DNA of 64,000 bases from positions 25,672 through 89,671 of the forward strand of contig CAXSFM010000018.1 of assembly GCA_964236735.1 (NCBI GenBank), written 5' to 3'. Position 1 is the first letter of the stretch; each line of letters opens with the position of its first letter. The position numbers and the translations under genes are program-made. This DNA comes from JAIVJG01 sp964236735. GTDB taxonomy: Bacteria; Acidobacteriota; Blastocatellia; Pyrinomonadales; Pyrinomonadaceae. A model generated the notes under the pieces. The model was not told where the DNA came from. It saw only the letters and a list, made by a program, of their open reading frames with translations, and made no database searches. Shown in pieces: positions 34,674 to 43,453 of this stretch.

Positions 34674-35710
34674 TGAAGTTGAGAGCGTTAATCTCATTGC
34701 TCGTTTTGTGCGCGCTTGTCGCGAGCATGTCGTCTTGCAATCGAGAGACGCAGGCGGCGGACGACAAGTCGAAGATTCACGTCGGCATCGTCTTCGACAT
34801 CGGCGGCAAAGACGACCGCTCGTTCAACGCCGCCGCGTGGGAAGGCGTCAAGCGCGCGGCGAAAGATTTTCCCATCGTGCTGCGCGACGTGGAGCCGGGC
34901 ACGCCGACCAACATCGAGCCGGCGATGCGCGCCTTCGCCGAGCGCAACTACGATCTCATCATCGGCATCGGTTTCGCGCAGGCCCCGATTATGGAAGAGG
35001 TCGCGAAGGATTATCCGAACATCAACTTCGCCATCGTGGACGGCGTCAGCCAACTCCCGAACGTTGCCTCGCTCATCTTCAAAGAACATCAAGGCTCTTA
35101 TCTCGTCGGGATGCTCGCCGCGAAAACGTCGAAGACGGGCACGCTCGGCTTCATCGGCGGCATGGACATCCCGCTCATCCACCGCTTCGAGACCGGCTAC
35201 GAAGAAGGCGCGCGGGCGGTCAATCCGCAGGTGCGCGTCGTGCAGAATTTCGTCGGCGTAACGGATACGGCGTGGAACAATCCGGGCAAGGGCAAAGAAC
35301 TCGCGCTCTCGCAGATTGATAAAGGCGCGGACGTGATTTTCACCGCCGCCGGCAACTCCGGTCTCGGCGCGTTCGATGCCGTCGAGCAAGCAGGCAAGGA
35401 CGAGCAGGGACGCGCGAGAAAATTCGTCATCGGCGTGGACTCGAACCAGAATGCGGTCAAGCCCGGCTTCGTCCTGACGAGCATGGTCAAGCACGTTGAC
35501 AACGCCGTCTATGACATCGTGCAAGATACGGTCAGACATCAATTCAAGGGCGGCTTTCATGTCTTCGGGCTGGAGACGGACGGCGTCGGTTATTCGCTCG
35601 ACGACTTCAACCGCGCGCTGCTTCCGGCAGACGTGCTGAAAGATGTGGACGCAGCGAAACAGAAAATCATCGCCGGGCAGATTCAAGTGACGGACGCGAT
35701 GGCTAAGTAA
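34670..35710 (+). CDS. BMP-family nucleoside-binding lipoprotein
   Basis: 346 aa. Signal peptide ends at a lipobox (VASMSSC, Cys near residue 23), so the protein is lipid-anchored. The Med/BmpA fold is shown by IHVGIVFDIGGKDDRSFNAA near 35, YDLIIGIGFAQAPIMEEVAK near 100, and GTLGFIGGMDIPLIHRFETG near 157. BMP proteins bind purine or pyrimidine nucleosides for ABC importers; the surrounding ATPase, two permeases and salvage enzymes support that here. It overlaps the phosphorylase gene by 4 nt. Confidence 0.93.
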   Translation: MMKLRALISLLVLCALVASMSSCNRETQAADDKSKIHVGIVFDIGGKDDRSFNAAAWEGVKRAAKDFPIVLRDVEPGTPTNIEPAMRAFAERNYDLIIGIGFAQAPIMEEVAKDYPNINFAIVDGVSQLPNVASLIFKEHQGSYLVGMLAAKTSKTGTLGFIGGMDIPLIHRFETGYEEGARAVNPQVRVVQNFVGVTDTAWNNPGKGKELALSQIDKGADVIFTAAGNSGLGAFDAVEQAGKDEQGRARKFVIGVDSNQNAVKPGFVLTSMVKHVDNAVYDIVQDTVRHQFKGGFHVFGLETDGVGYSLDDFNRALLPADVLKDVDAAKQKIIAGQIQVTDAMAK

Positions 35711-35746
35711 AGTTTTTTACGAGTTACACAGTTGAAATGGACGAAT

Positions 35747-35837
35747 AAATGTAGAACAGGCTGTCAGCCTGTTTCCGCCGGCCAGTTGACAGTTGATGGC
35801 GAGCGGAATTGAACAGGCTTACAGCCTGTTCTACATT
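35747..35837 (+). repeat. 27-bp inverted repeat before osmC, each arm itself palindromic
   Basis: Arms 35747-35773 and 35812-35837 match with one mismatch. Each contains AACAGGCTG-T-CAGCCTGTT or its variant, an internal palindrome. It is not heptad-built and differs from the other elements. A proper AAGGAG follows before the osmC ATG. Confidence 0.88.
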
Positions 35838-35865
35838 TAATAATCCTCAAGACGAAGGAGCAGAC

Positions 35866-36291
35866 ATGAAACGTAAATCTTCAGCGGAATGGCGCGGCGG
35901 TTTGAAGGACGGCAAAGGAACGATCTCGACCGATAGCGGCGTGCTCTCGGACACGCAATATTCTTTCAGCACGCGCTTCGAGGACGGCAAGGGCACGAAC
36001 CCGGAAGAACTCATCGGCGCGGCGCACGCGGGATGTTTCTCGATGGCGCTCTCCGGCCAACTCGGCGCGGCGGGTCTGACGGCTGACAGCATCAAGACGA
36101 CCGCCGCCGTCACGCTCGACAAGACGGACGCGGGCTTTACCATCACCGAAGTTCACTTGACCGTGACGGCGCGCGTGCCCGGCGCGACACAGGAACAATT
36201 CGAGACGGCGACCAATAACGCGAAGGCGAATTGCCCCGTCTCGCGTGTCTTGAACGCCAAGATTACGATGGACGCCACACTGGAAGGATAG
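35866..36291 (+). CDS. osmC: OsmC-family peroxiredoxin
   Basis: 141 aa from ATG 35866 (AAGGAG 6 nt upstream). Reduces organic hydroperoxides with two Cys residues. Seen here: GTNPEELIGAAHAGCFSMAL near residue 45 with the peroxidatic Cys and NCPVSRVLNAKI near 123 with the resolving Cys. It sits within the nucleoside ABC operon between binding protein and ATPase, 11 nt before the latter, an unexpected partner. Confidence 0.94.
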   Translation: MKRKSSAEWRGGLKDGKGTISTDSGVLSDTQYSFSTRFEDGKGTNPEELIGAAHAGCFSMALSGQLGAAGLTADSIKTTAAVTLDKTDAGFTITEVHLTVTARVPGATQEQFETATNNAKANCPVSRVLNAKITMDATLEG

Positions 36292-36302
36292 GCCGCCGCG
36301 TC

Positions 36303-37817
36303 ATGCTCGAACTGAGAGACATCACCAAACGCTTCGGCGACGTGCTGGCGAATGATCACGTCAACATCGTCGTCGCGTCGGGAACGATTCATGCCATCGT
36401 CGGCGAAAACGGTGCGGGCAAATCCACCGCGATGCGAATCGCTTATGGCTTTTACACGGCGGACTCCGGCGAGATAATTGTTGACGGCGAGGCGCGCAAA
36501 ATCTCGACGCCGCAGGACGCCATCCGTCTCGGCATCGGCATGGTGCATCAACACTTCATGCTCGTGGACACGATGACGGTGGCGGAGAATATCGTGCTCG
36601 GCGCGGAGCCGGGCACGGCGGCGTCGCTCGATTTAAGCAAGGCCGCGAGCGAGATACGCGCGCTCTCCGAAGAGTTCAAGCTGTCGGTTGACCCGCACGC
36701 GCTCGTCGAAAGTCTCTCAGTCGGGCAGCAGCAGCGCGTCGAGTTGTTGAAGGCGCTCTACCGTCGCGCGCGCCTCCTGATTCTCGATGAGCCGACTGCC
36801 GTGTTGACGCCGCAGGAAGTCGAAGAGTTCTTTGTCATACTCCGCCGGATGCGCGAGCAGGGAAAGACCGTCATCATCATCACGCACAAACTTTCCGAAG
36901 TGCTGGCGATCTCCGACGAGGTGACGGTGATGCGTGACGGGCGCGTCGTCGGGCATGTCAAAACGAGCGAGACTAACGCGGCGGAATTGGCGCGCATGAT
37001 GGTCGGGCGCGAAGTGCTGTTGCGGATAGAGAAGCCGGACGCGCGCGCGGGCGAGCCTGTCTTGAGCGTCAAGCGTCTCTCCGTCATCACGCACAAAGGC
37101 GGCGAGCGCGGCATTCGCGACGTGTCGTTTGAAGTGCGCGCGGGCGAGATCGTCGGCGTCGCAGGCGTCGAGGGCAACGGCCAGACGGAACTCGTCGAGG
37201 CGCTGGCGGGACTCGTCCCCGCGTCGCAGGTCGTCGGTGAAATTGATTTCTCAGGGCGCAACATCACGCGCTTTGATGCGCGCTCCAGACGCGAACTCGG
37301 CATCACGCACATTCCAGAAGACCGACACCGGCGCGGGCTGTTGCTCGACTTCGACCTCTCGGAAAATTCCATCCTCGGCGTCCACTATCGCAAGCCAGCC
37401 GTCTCCATCAGCCCGATGCTCGACACGTCTGCGATTCGCACGCACGCCGTCAAGATGATCAATGACTTTGACGTGCGCCCCGCCAACCCGGACTTGCCGG
37501 CACGCGCGCTCTCCGGCGGCAACCAGCAAAAACTTATCATCGGTCGCGAGTTTGATCTTCAACCCAAGCTCTTGCTCGTCGCGCAGCCGACGCGCGGCGT
37601 GGACATCGGCGCAATTGAATTCATCCATCGCAAGCTCGTTGAGTTGCGCGACAAAGGCTGCGCCATCTTGCTCATCTCAGCCGAACTCGAAGAGGTGACT
37701 GCGCTCTCCGACCGTCTCCTCGTCATCAACCATGGGCGCATCGTCGCCGAAGTTGACCCGAAGCTGACGACGCATGAAGAGATCGGGCTGTTAATGACGG
37801 GAGGCAAGAAAGAGTGA
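36303..37817 (+). CDS. Nucleoside ABC importer ATPase, two ABC domains
   Basis: 504 aa from ATG 36303. Two ATP-binding cassettes in tandem, as in sugar/nucleoside importers (YufO/NupA type). First cassette: Walker A VGENGAGKSTAM near residue 35, signature ESLSVGQQQRVELLKALYRR near 138, Walker B LLILDEPTAVL. Second: VAGVEGNGQTELVEALAG near 285, signature ALSGGNQQKLIIGREF near 400, and a changed Walker B (LLLVAQPTRGVD) in which Glu is replaced by Gln, usual for this family. The stop codon lies in the following heptad repeat. Confidence 0.95.
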   Translation: MLELRDITKRFGDVLANDHVNIVVASGTIHAIVGENGAGKSTAMRIAYGFYTADSGEIIVDGEARKISTPQDAIRLGIGMVHQHFMLVDTMTVAENIVLGAEPGTAASLDLSKAASEIRALSEEFKLSVDPHALVESLSVGQQQRVELLKALYRRARLLILDEPTAVLTPQEVEEFFVILRRMREQGKTVIIITHKLSEVLAISDEVTVMRDGRVVGHVKTSETNAAELARMMVGREVLLRIEKPDARAGEPVLSVKRLSVITHKGGERGIRDVSFEVRAGEIVGVAGVEGNGQTELVEALAGLVPASQVVGEIDFSGRNITRFDARSRRELGITHIPEDRHRRGLLLDFDLSENSILGVHYRKPAVSISPMLDTSAIRTHAVKMINDFDVRPANPDLPARALSGGNQQKLIIGREFDLQPKLLLVAQPTRGVDIGAIEFIHRKLVELRDKGCAILLISAELEEVTALSDRLLVINHGRIVAEVDPKLTTHEEIGLLMTGGKKE

Positions 37818-37900
37818 TGAGTGATGAGTGATGAGTGATGAGAAAGCGCCTCTTGCTTTCTCTTATGACTCATCACTCATCACTCATCACACATCACTTA
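37811..37900 (+). repeat. Heptad-word hairpin before first permease gene
   Basis: Left arm (37811-37845) is GTGATGA repeated four times; the right arm (about 37856-37900) is CTCATCA words. It includes the upstream stop codon (37815-37817) and ends about 5 nt before ATG 37905. Confidence 0.9.
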
Positions 37901-37904
37901 ACTT

Positions 37905-39020
37905 ATGAAGCTTCTGCGCGAACTACTGTTTCCGCTCATCGCCGTGGTGGTGGCGTTCATCGTCGGCGGCATCATCGTCCTTATTATCGGCGACGATCCC
38001 ATCTACACGTACAAACTTTTAATCGGTAGCGCGCTGTCGTGGCCGGATGGCATCGGGCGGACGCTCTTTTACGCGACGCCTCTGATTTTTACGGGGCTGG
38101 CGGTGGCCGTCGCGTTTCGTTGCGGTTTGCTCAACATCGGCGCGGAAGGTCAGCTTTACGTCGCGGCGTTTGCGACGGCGTGGGTCTCGATAAAATTCGG
38201 CGGGACGGTGGTTGATGTCTTCGGGACGAAGGTTGATTATTCGTGGATGAGTTTGCCGTCAGTCGCGCTGATCCCGATGGCGATAGCGGCGGCGATTGTG
38301 GCGGGCGCGGTGTGGGGCGGCGTGCCGGGTTATCTGAAAGCCCGTTTCGGCGCGCACGAAGTGATCACGACGATCATGCTCAACTTCATCGCCGTCGCGA
38401 TTGTCAGTTACTTCACGCAGTATCACTTCAAAACTCCGGGCGACCCGATTCTACAGACCGTGCCCATCGGCGCGGCGGCATACCTCCCGCGTCTCGGCGC
38501 ATTTATTCCGGGCTTGCCTGAACGCATTCCGCTCAACCTCTCATTCATCTTCGCGCTCATCGCCTGCGCGCTCGTCTATCTCTTTCTCTGGCGGACGAAG
38601 TGGGGTTACGAGATACGCGCGACGGGCGCGAACCCTTCGGCGGCGGAGTACGGCGGCATCTCGATCAAAAAACAAATCGTGCTGGCGATGTGCGTCTCCG
38701 GCGGACTGGCCGGGATGGTCGGCGTCAACGAGGTGCTCGGCTATCATCATCGTTATTACGACAGCTTCTCGAACAATTACGGCTTTACGGGTATCGCCGT
38801 CGCGCTGCTCGGACGCAATCATCCGGTCGGAATTATTTTCTCCGCCATCCTCTTCGGCATGTTGCAGCAAGGCGCGATTCCTGTTGACGCCTTCACCGAG
38901 CACGTCTCGAAAGATTTAGTGCAGGTACTCCAAGCGATCATCATTCTCTTCGTCGCCGCTGAAGCCGTCTTTCGTGGCTCGTTCGGAAAATTCGGATTGA
39001 TGAGAAGATCGAAAGTCTAA
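37905..39020 (+). CDS. Nucleoside ABC importer permease (YufP/NupB-like)
   Basis: 371 aa, about nine hydrophobic segments, first at residues ~5-30. BPD_transp_2-type permease features: AFRCGLLNIGAEGQLYVAAF near 67, KARFGAHEVITTIMLNFIAV near 145 and ATGANPSAAEYGGISIKKQI near 243 (the EAA-like loop contacting the ATPase). Follows the ATPase gene and precedes the second permease. Start lacks a Shine-Dalgarno and reads ACTTATG. Confidence 0.94.
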   Translation: MKLLRELLFPLIAVVVAFIVGGIIVLIIGDDPIYTYKLLIGSALSWPDGIGRTLFYATPLIFTGLAVAVAFRCGLLNIGAEGQLYVAAFATAWVSIKFGGTVVDVFGTKVDYSWMSLPSVALIPMAIAAAIVAGAVWGGVPGYLKARFGAHEVITTIMLNFIAVAIVSYFTQYHFKTPGDPILQTVPIGAAAYLPRLGAFIPGLPERIPLNLSFIFALIACALVYLFLWRTKWGYEIRATGANPSAAEYGGISIKKQIVLAMCVSGGLAGMVGVNEVLGYHHRYYDSFSNNYGFTGIAVALLGRNHPVGIIFSAILFGMLQQGAIPVDAFTEHVSKDLVQVLQAIIILFVAAEAVFRGSFGKFGLMRRSKV

Positions 39021-39092
39021 AAGCGGGGACAGGGAGCGGGGGTCGGGTGTCAGTAACAGCCCGTCCCCCGTCCCCCGTCCCCTGACCCCGTT
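39020..39092 (+). repeat. GC-rich heptad-word hairpin between permease genes
   Basis: Left arm 39020-39052 of GGGGAC/GCGGGGGTC words, right arm 39061-39092 of CCCGTCC words, loop of only 8 nt. It fills the gap between permease genes; ATG 39098 follows. Confidence 0.85.
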
Positions 39093-39097
39093 TGCTT

Positions 39098-39985
39098 ATG
39101 AATGAAATCTTCAAACTCTCTTTGCTTTACTCGACGATACGGCTTTCGACGCCTCTGCTGCTGGCCGCGCTCGGCGGTTTGTATTCGGAGCGCGCGGGCG
39201 TCATCAACATCGCGCTCGAAGGGTTGATGCTGGCGGGCGCGTTCACGGCGGCGGCGGTCACGCACTACGCGGACAATTCGTGGGTGGGATTGCTCGCAGG
39301 CATCGCGGCGGGCGTGGGCGTGGCGAGCATCCATGCCGTCGCGTGCATCAGGTACAGGGCGGATCAAGTGGTGAGCGGGACGGCCATCAACATTTTGATG
39401 CTCGGCGTGCCGGCTTTGTTGAGCGGCGCGTTTTTTCTCTCGTCGGGTTCGACGCCGCAGATTCCGAAAGAGAATTTGATGCCGACCGTCCCCGTCGTCC
39501 TCGCCTTCCTCGTGCTCGTGCCGCTCACTTATTACGTCTTGTACTACACGCCGTTCGGACTGCGCCTGCGCGCGGTCGGTGAGAATCCCGGCGCGGCGGA
39601 CGCGGCGGGCGTGAGCGTCAACCGGATGCGTTACACGGCGGTGCTTATCTCGGGCGCGCTCGCGGGCATCGGCGGCGCGTATCTCTCCATCGGGCAATCG
39701 TCGCTCTTCACGCGCAACATGACGGCGGGGCGCGGCTTCATCGCGCTGGCCGCGCTCATCTTCGGCAAGTGGCGACCCGTGCAGACGATGCTCGCGTGCC
39801 TGCTCTTTGGCTTCACGGATGCTGTCGCCACTCAACTGCAAGGCGTGAAAATCGGCGGCGAGGAAATCCCCAACCAGTTCATCCAGATTATCCCCTACGT
39901 GCTGACGATCATCGTCCTCGCGGGCTTCATCGGCCACGCCCGCGCGCCGCGCGCACTGGGCATCCCGTACCAGAAAGAAATGTGA
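39098..39985 (+). CDS. Nucleoside ABC importer permease (YufQ/NupC-like)
   Basis: 295 aa with about eight membrane segments. RLSTPLLLAALGGLYSERAG near residue 15 and INIALEGLMLAGAFTAA near 37 match the second permease of BMP-linked importers; RAVGENPGAADAAGVSVNRM near 165 is the cytoplasmic coupling loop; TAGRGFIALAALIFGKW near 207. It completes the transporter: lipoprotein, ATPase, two permeases. The preferred start is ATG 39098; one more codon pair upstream is repeat DNA. Confidence 0.94.
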   Translation: MNEIFKLSLLYSTIRLSTPLLLAALGGLYSERAGVINIALEGLMLAGAFTAAAVTHYADNSWVGLLAGIAAGVGVASIHAVACIRYRADQVVSGTAINILMLGVPALLSGAFFLSSGSTPQIPKENLMPTVPVVLAFLVLVPLTYYVLYYTPFGLRLRAVGENPGAADAAGVSVNRMRYTAVLISGALAGIGGAYLSIGQSSLFTRNMTAGRGFIALAALIFGKWRPVQTMLACLLFGFTDAVATQLQGVKIGGEEIPNQFIQIIPYVLTIIVLAGFIGHARAPRALGIPYQKEM

Positions 39986-40112
39986 GAAGGCAGTAGTCAG
40001 TAGATAGTAGCCAGTAGTCAGTAGGAAACCAAAAACTTCAATTATCCGCAGACGGCGTTCGACAAAAAGCGACAACGCTGTCTTAACTCGCTACTGGCTA
40101 CTGACTACTGCT
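39986..40112 (+). repeat. Long heptad-word hairpin before ubiB-like gene
   Basis: Left arm (about 39987-40023) of CAGTAGT/CAGTAGA/TAGTAGC words and right arm (about 40086-40112) GCTACTGGCTACTGACTACT. The ~60-nt loop itself has short pairings. A GGAG (40117-40120) follows before the ATG. Confidence 0.85.
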
Positions 40113-40125
40113 TTACGGAGCTTTC

Positions 40126-41799
40126 ATGGGTCTCTCGCTACATCCCGAACATCTCAAGCGTTACAGAGACATCGCGTGGCTGTTGATGAAGTATGGCCGC
40201 AGCGATCTCGTCAAGACCGCCGGGCTGGAAGAGGCCATCGAATCAAACGGCGGTGACGCGCCGGCGATTCCCGCGAAAGCCGAAGAGTTAGCCGCCGACC
40301 TCGAAAAGATGGGGCCGACTTTTATCAAGCTGGCGCAACTGCTCTCCACACGCGCGGACATTTTGCCCGCAGCATATCTCGAAGCGTTGACGCGCCTGCA
40401 AGATAACGTCGAGCCGTTTTCCTTCGGCGAGGTTGAAGAGATTGTCTCGACCGAACTCGGCGTGCGTCTCTCGAAGGGCTTCACGGAATTCGAGTCGCAG
40501 CCCGTCGCCGCCGCTTCGCTCGGACAAGTGCATCGCGCCGTGATGCGCGACGGTAGAAGCGTCGTCGTCAAGGTTCAACGTCCCGGCATCCGCGAGCGTA
40601 TCGCCGATGACATCAAAGCGCTCGAAGAAATTTCCGCTTTCCTCGACGGCCACACGGAGGCGGGCAAGCGTTACGAGTTCAGCGTGATGCTCGAAGAGTT
40701 TCGCAAAAGCCTTTTGCGCGAGTTGGACTATAGACAGGAAGCGCGAAATCTCACGCTCTTCGCCGAGAATTTGCGCGGCTTTGACCGCATCGTAATTCCG
40801 AGTCCCGTCGAAGACTACACGACTTCGCGCGTCCTCACGATGGATTACATCAAGGGCAAAAAAATCACGAGCCTGACGCCGCTCGGTCGTCTCGATTTGG
40901 ACGGCTACCTGCTCGCCGAACATCTCTTCCACGCCTATCTCCATCAAATTCTCGTGGACGGTATCTTTCACGCCGACCCGCATCCCGGCAATGTCTTTCT
41001 CACAGATGAAAATTCCATCGCGCTCATTGATCTGGGGATGGTCGCGAAACTGGGGACGCAGTTTCAGGAAGGCTTGCTTCAATTGCTGCTCGCCATCAGC
41101 GAAGGACGCGGCGACGAAGCAGCGCGGCTCGTGATCAAACTCGGCGCGGCCAAAGATAATTTTGACGACGCCAGTTTTCGACGACGCATCGCGGAACTCG
41201 TCGTCGAGCATCAGTCAGCGAAACTCGAAAACATAGACGCCGGTCGCGCCGTGTTGGAAATTACGCGCATCGCGGGCGAGTCGAATTTTCGCCTGCCGCC
41301 CGAATTCACGATGTTCGCCAAGACGCTACTCAACCTCGATCAAGTCGTGCATACGCTTGATCCGAAGTTCGATCCGAACTTCGCGATACGCAGTTACGCC
41401 AAAACTATCATGCAGGATCGCGTGCGCCAGACGCTCTCGTCCGGCAATCTCTACACGACGTTTCTCGAGGTGAAACAGCTTGCCGAGAAACTGCCGGCGC
41501 GCGTCAATCACTTGCTCGACTCGTTCGCCGAAAACGGACTCGAAGTCAAAGTTGATGCCATTGACGAAGTGAAGTTGATGGAGGGTTTGCAAAAGATCGC
41601 CAACCGCATCACGCTCGGTCTCGTCCTCGCCGCGCTGATTATCGGGGCGGCTTTGATGATGCGCGTCGAGACGACGTTCAAGATTCTCGGCTACCCGGCC
41701 ATCGCTATCATCTTTTTCCTGTTAGCCGCAGGCGGCGCGTGTATGTTAGCTTTCCATATCCTCTTCAGAGACGAGAAGCAGAGCGACGATCCAAAATAA
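40126..41799 (+). CDS. UbiB/ABC1-family kinase-like membrane protein
   Basis: 557 aa. Atypical kinase/ATPase linked in other organisms to ubiquinone or isoprenoid lipid handling. Visible: GPTFIKLAQLLSTRADILP near residue 64 (KxGQ motif with Ala for Gly), Ala-rich nucleotide loop AAASLGQVHRAV near 126, GIFHADPHPGNVF near 283 and ALIDLGMVAKL near 302 (metal site), then two C-terminal membrane helices (~495-545). It lies within the nucleoside cluster between permease and purine phosphorylase genes; no quinone gene is near. GGAG precedes ATG 40126. Confidence 0.92.
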   Translation: MGLSLHPEHLKRYRDIAWLLMKYGRSDLVKTAGLEEAIESNGGDAPAIPAKAEELAADLEKMGPTFIKLAQLLSTRADILPAAYLEALTRLQDNVEPFSFGEVEEIVSTELGVRLSKGFTEFESQPVAAASLGQVHRAVMRDGRSVVVKVQRPGIRERIADDIKALEEISAFLDGHTEAGKRYEFSVMLEEFRKSLLRELDYRQEARNLTLFAENLRGFDRIVIPSPVEDYTTSRVLTMDYIKGKKITSLTPLGRLDLDGYLLAEHLFHAYLHQILVDGIFHADPHPGNVFLTDENSIALIDLGMVAKLGTQFQEGLLQLLLAISEGRGDEAARLVIKLGAAKDNFDDASFRRRIAELVVEHQSAKLENIDAGRAVLEITRIAGESNFRLPPEFTMFAKTLLNLDQVVHTLDPKFDPNFAIRSYAKTIMQDRVRQTLSSGNLYTTFLEVKQLAEKLPARVNHLLDSFAENGLEVKVDAIDEVKLMEGLQKIANRITLGLVLAALIIGAALMMRVETTFKILGYPAIAIIFFLLAAGGACMLAFHILFRDEKQSDDPK

Positions 41800-41835
41800 A
41801 TTCGATGTGAGCAAATCGGGAAGGAAGCAAAGCAA

Positions 41836-42684
41836 ATGAGCGCTACGGGAAACCCTGAACCTCAAACTTTGTACGAACGCGCGGAACACGCCGCACGCAC
41901 CATTCGCGCGCGCGCGGGTGTGGATGTGCGTCACGCGCTCGTGCTCGGCAGCGGACTCGGCGCGTTCGCGGACGAGCTTGAAGATGCTGTGCCGATTCCC
42001 TATGAAGAAATTCCCGGCTTCGCGCGCTCGACTGTGGAAGGGCACGCCGGGCGGCTCGTCGTCGGTAAAATCGCGGGCGTGCCTGTCGCGGCGATGCAGG
42101 GACGCTTTCATTTCTACGAAGGCTATTCGTTTGAAGAAGTGACGTTCCCTGTGCGGACGCTCGGCGTGCTCGGCGTCAAGAGTCTCATCCTGACGAACGC
42201 TGCCGGCGGACTCAACAACACTTTCACGCAAGGTTCGCTCATCGTCATTTCAGACCATCTCAACCTGATGGGCGCAAGTCCTCTGCGCGGCGCGAATGAT
42301 ACGCGCTTCGGCCCGCGCTTTCCAGACATGACCGCCGTCTATGACCATGACTATCAGGAGACAGCCATCTGCGAAGCGCGTGGGATTGGCATGGAGTTGC
42401 GACGCGGCATCTATGCCGCGCTCTCCGGGCCGAGCTACGAGACGCCCGCCGAGATTCGGATGCTGCGCCTGCTCGGAGCCGACGCCGTCGGCATGAGCAC
42501 CGTCCCCGAAGCCATCGCCGCGCGCCAGATGGGAATCAAAGTACTAGGTCTGTCGTGCATCACGAACATGGCGGCGGGCGTCACCGATCAAGTGATTGAC
42601 CATGCCGAAGTCATTGAAACCGGCGAGCGCGTGCGCGAAACTTTCGCGGAGTTGCTGCGGCGCGTCATACCAAAACTGCAGTGA
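41836..42684 (+). CDS. Purine nucleoside phosphorylase, class I
   Basis: Splits (deoxy)guanosine or inosine with phosphate to base and ribose-1-phosphate (PunA/PNP type). 282 aa. Signatures: ALVLGSGLGAFADELED near residue 33, GHAGRLVVGKIAGVPVAAMQ near 72, FHFYEGYSFEEVTFPVR near 95, LTNAAGGLNNTF near 118 and GPSYETPAEIRMLRLLGADA near 197. It fits the salvage and uptake cluster. Its stop forms part of the next repeat. Confidence 0.95.
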   Translation: MSATGNPEPQTLYERAEHAARTIRARAGVDVRHALVLGSGLGAFADELEDAVPIPYEEIPGFARSTVEGHAGRLVVGKIAGVPVAAMQGRFHFYEGYSFEEVTFPVRTLGVLGVKSLILTNAAGGLNNTFTQGSLIVISDHLNLMGASPLRGANDTRFGPRFPDMTAVYDHDYQETAICEARGIGMELRRGIYAALSGPSYETPAEIRMLRLLGADAVGMSTVPEAIAARQMGIKVLGLSCITNMAAGVTDQVIDHAEVIETGERVRETFAELLRRVIPKLQ

Positions 42685-42758
42685 TGAGTGATAAGTGATA
42701 AGTGATAAGAAAAACGACTTTGCTTTCTCTCATCACCCATCACTTATCACTCATCACT
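42681..42758 (+). repeat. Heptad-word hairpin between purine phosphorylase gene and udk
   Basis: GTGATGAGTGATAAGTGATA-type words (42681-42709) face CATCACTTATCACTCATCAC-type words (about 42727-42758) across a ~17-nt loop. The left arm includes the upstream stop codon (42682-42684). Confidence 0.9.
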
Positions 42759-42775
42759 TCGGAGCGTAGCGACGA

Positions 42776-43453
42776 ATGATTATCGGCATTTGCGGCGGGA
42801 CGGGATCGGGCAAGACGACGGTGGCGAACCGCATTCTGGAATCGGTGAGCCAGAGCGAAGTCGTGTTTTTGCAGCAGGATTCTTACTACCGCGATCAGGG
42901 GCAGATGCCGCTCGACTATCGCCGGAAAATCAACTATGACCACCCTGATGCGATTGATAATGAATTGCTCTGCGAACACGTTCGCGCGTTGAAGCGCGGC
43001 GAGGCGGTTGAGCTTCCGCTTTACGATTTCAAGGCGGACACGCGCCGCGCCGAAACGATGCGCTTGGAGCCGAAGGGCATCATCATCATTGAAGGTATCC
43101 TGATTTTCAACGACCCGCTCCTGCTCGAAGAGATGGACATCAAAGTCTTCGTGGACACGCCCGACGACATCCGCTTTATCCGTCGCCTGCGCCGCGACGT
43201 GGCCGAGCGCGGGCGCACCGTCGAGTCCGTCATCGAGCAATATCTCGGCACGGTGCGACCGATGCACATGCAATTCGTCGAGCCGTCGAAGCGTTACGCC
43301 GATGTCATCATCCCCGAAGGCGGCCACAATCTCGTCAGCATCGGCCTCATCTCAGGCCGCATCCGTGAGCGCATCGCCGACGACGAGCGCCAGAGACGCG
43401 CCGCGACGACGAGCGCGAATGCCGCCGGAATAACTATCGAGCATGGAGGTTGA
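42776..43453 (+). CDS. udk: Uridine kinase
   Basis: Phosphorylates uridine and cytidine with ATP or GTP in pyrimidine salvage. 225 aa. P-loop IIGICGGTGSGKTTVA at the start, QQDSYYRDQGQMPLDYR near residue 33, YDFKADTRRAETMRLEPKG near 82, VDTPDDIRFIRRLRRDVAER near 123. It overlaps cdd closely (stop 43451-43453, cdd start 43454), so the two salvage enzymes are probably coupled. Confidence 0.96.
   Translation: MIIGICGGTGSGKTTVANRILESVSQSEVVFLQQDSYYRDQGQMPLDYRRKINYDHPDAIDNELLCEHVRALKRGEAVELPLYDFKADTRRAETMRLEPKGIIIIEGILIFNDPLLLEEMDIKVFVDTPDDIRFIRRLRRDVAERGRTVESVIEQYLGTVRPMHMQFVEPSKRYADVIIPEGGHNLVSIGLISGRIRERIADDERQRRAATTSANAAGITIEHGG

Noticed and set aside
37811..37900. CRISPR array
   Set aside because: The repeated units are 7 nt with no spacers, and the two halves are inverted; no cas genes are in the window.
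39050..40075. Minus-strand frame opposite the second permease gene
   Set aside because: Arg/His-rich shadow; the permease has clear membrane segments and family motifs.
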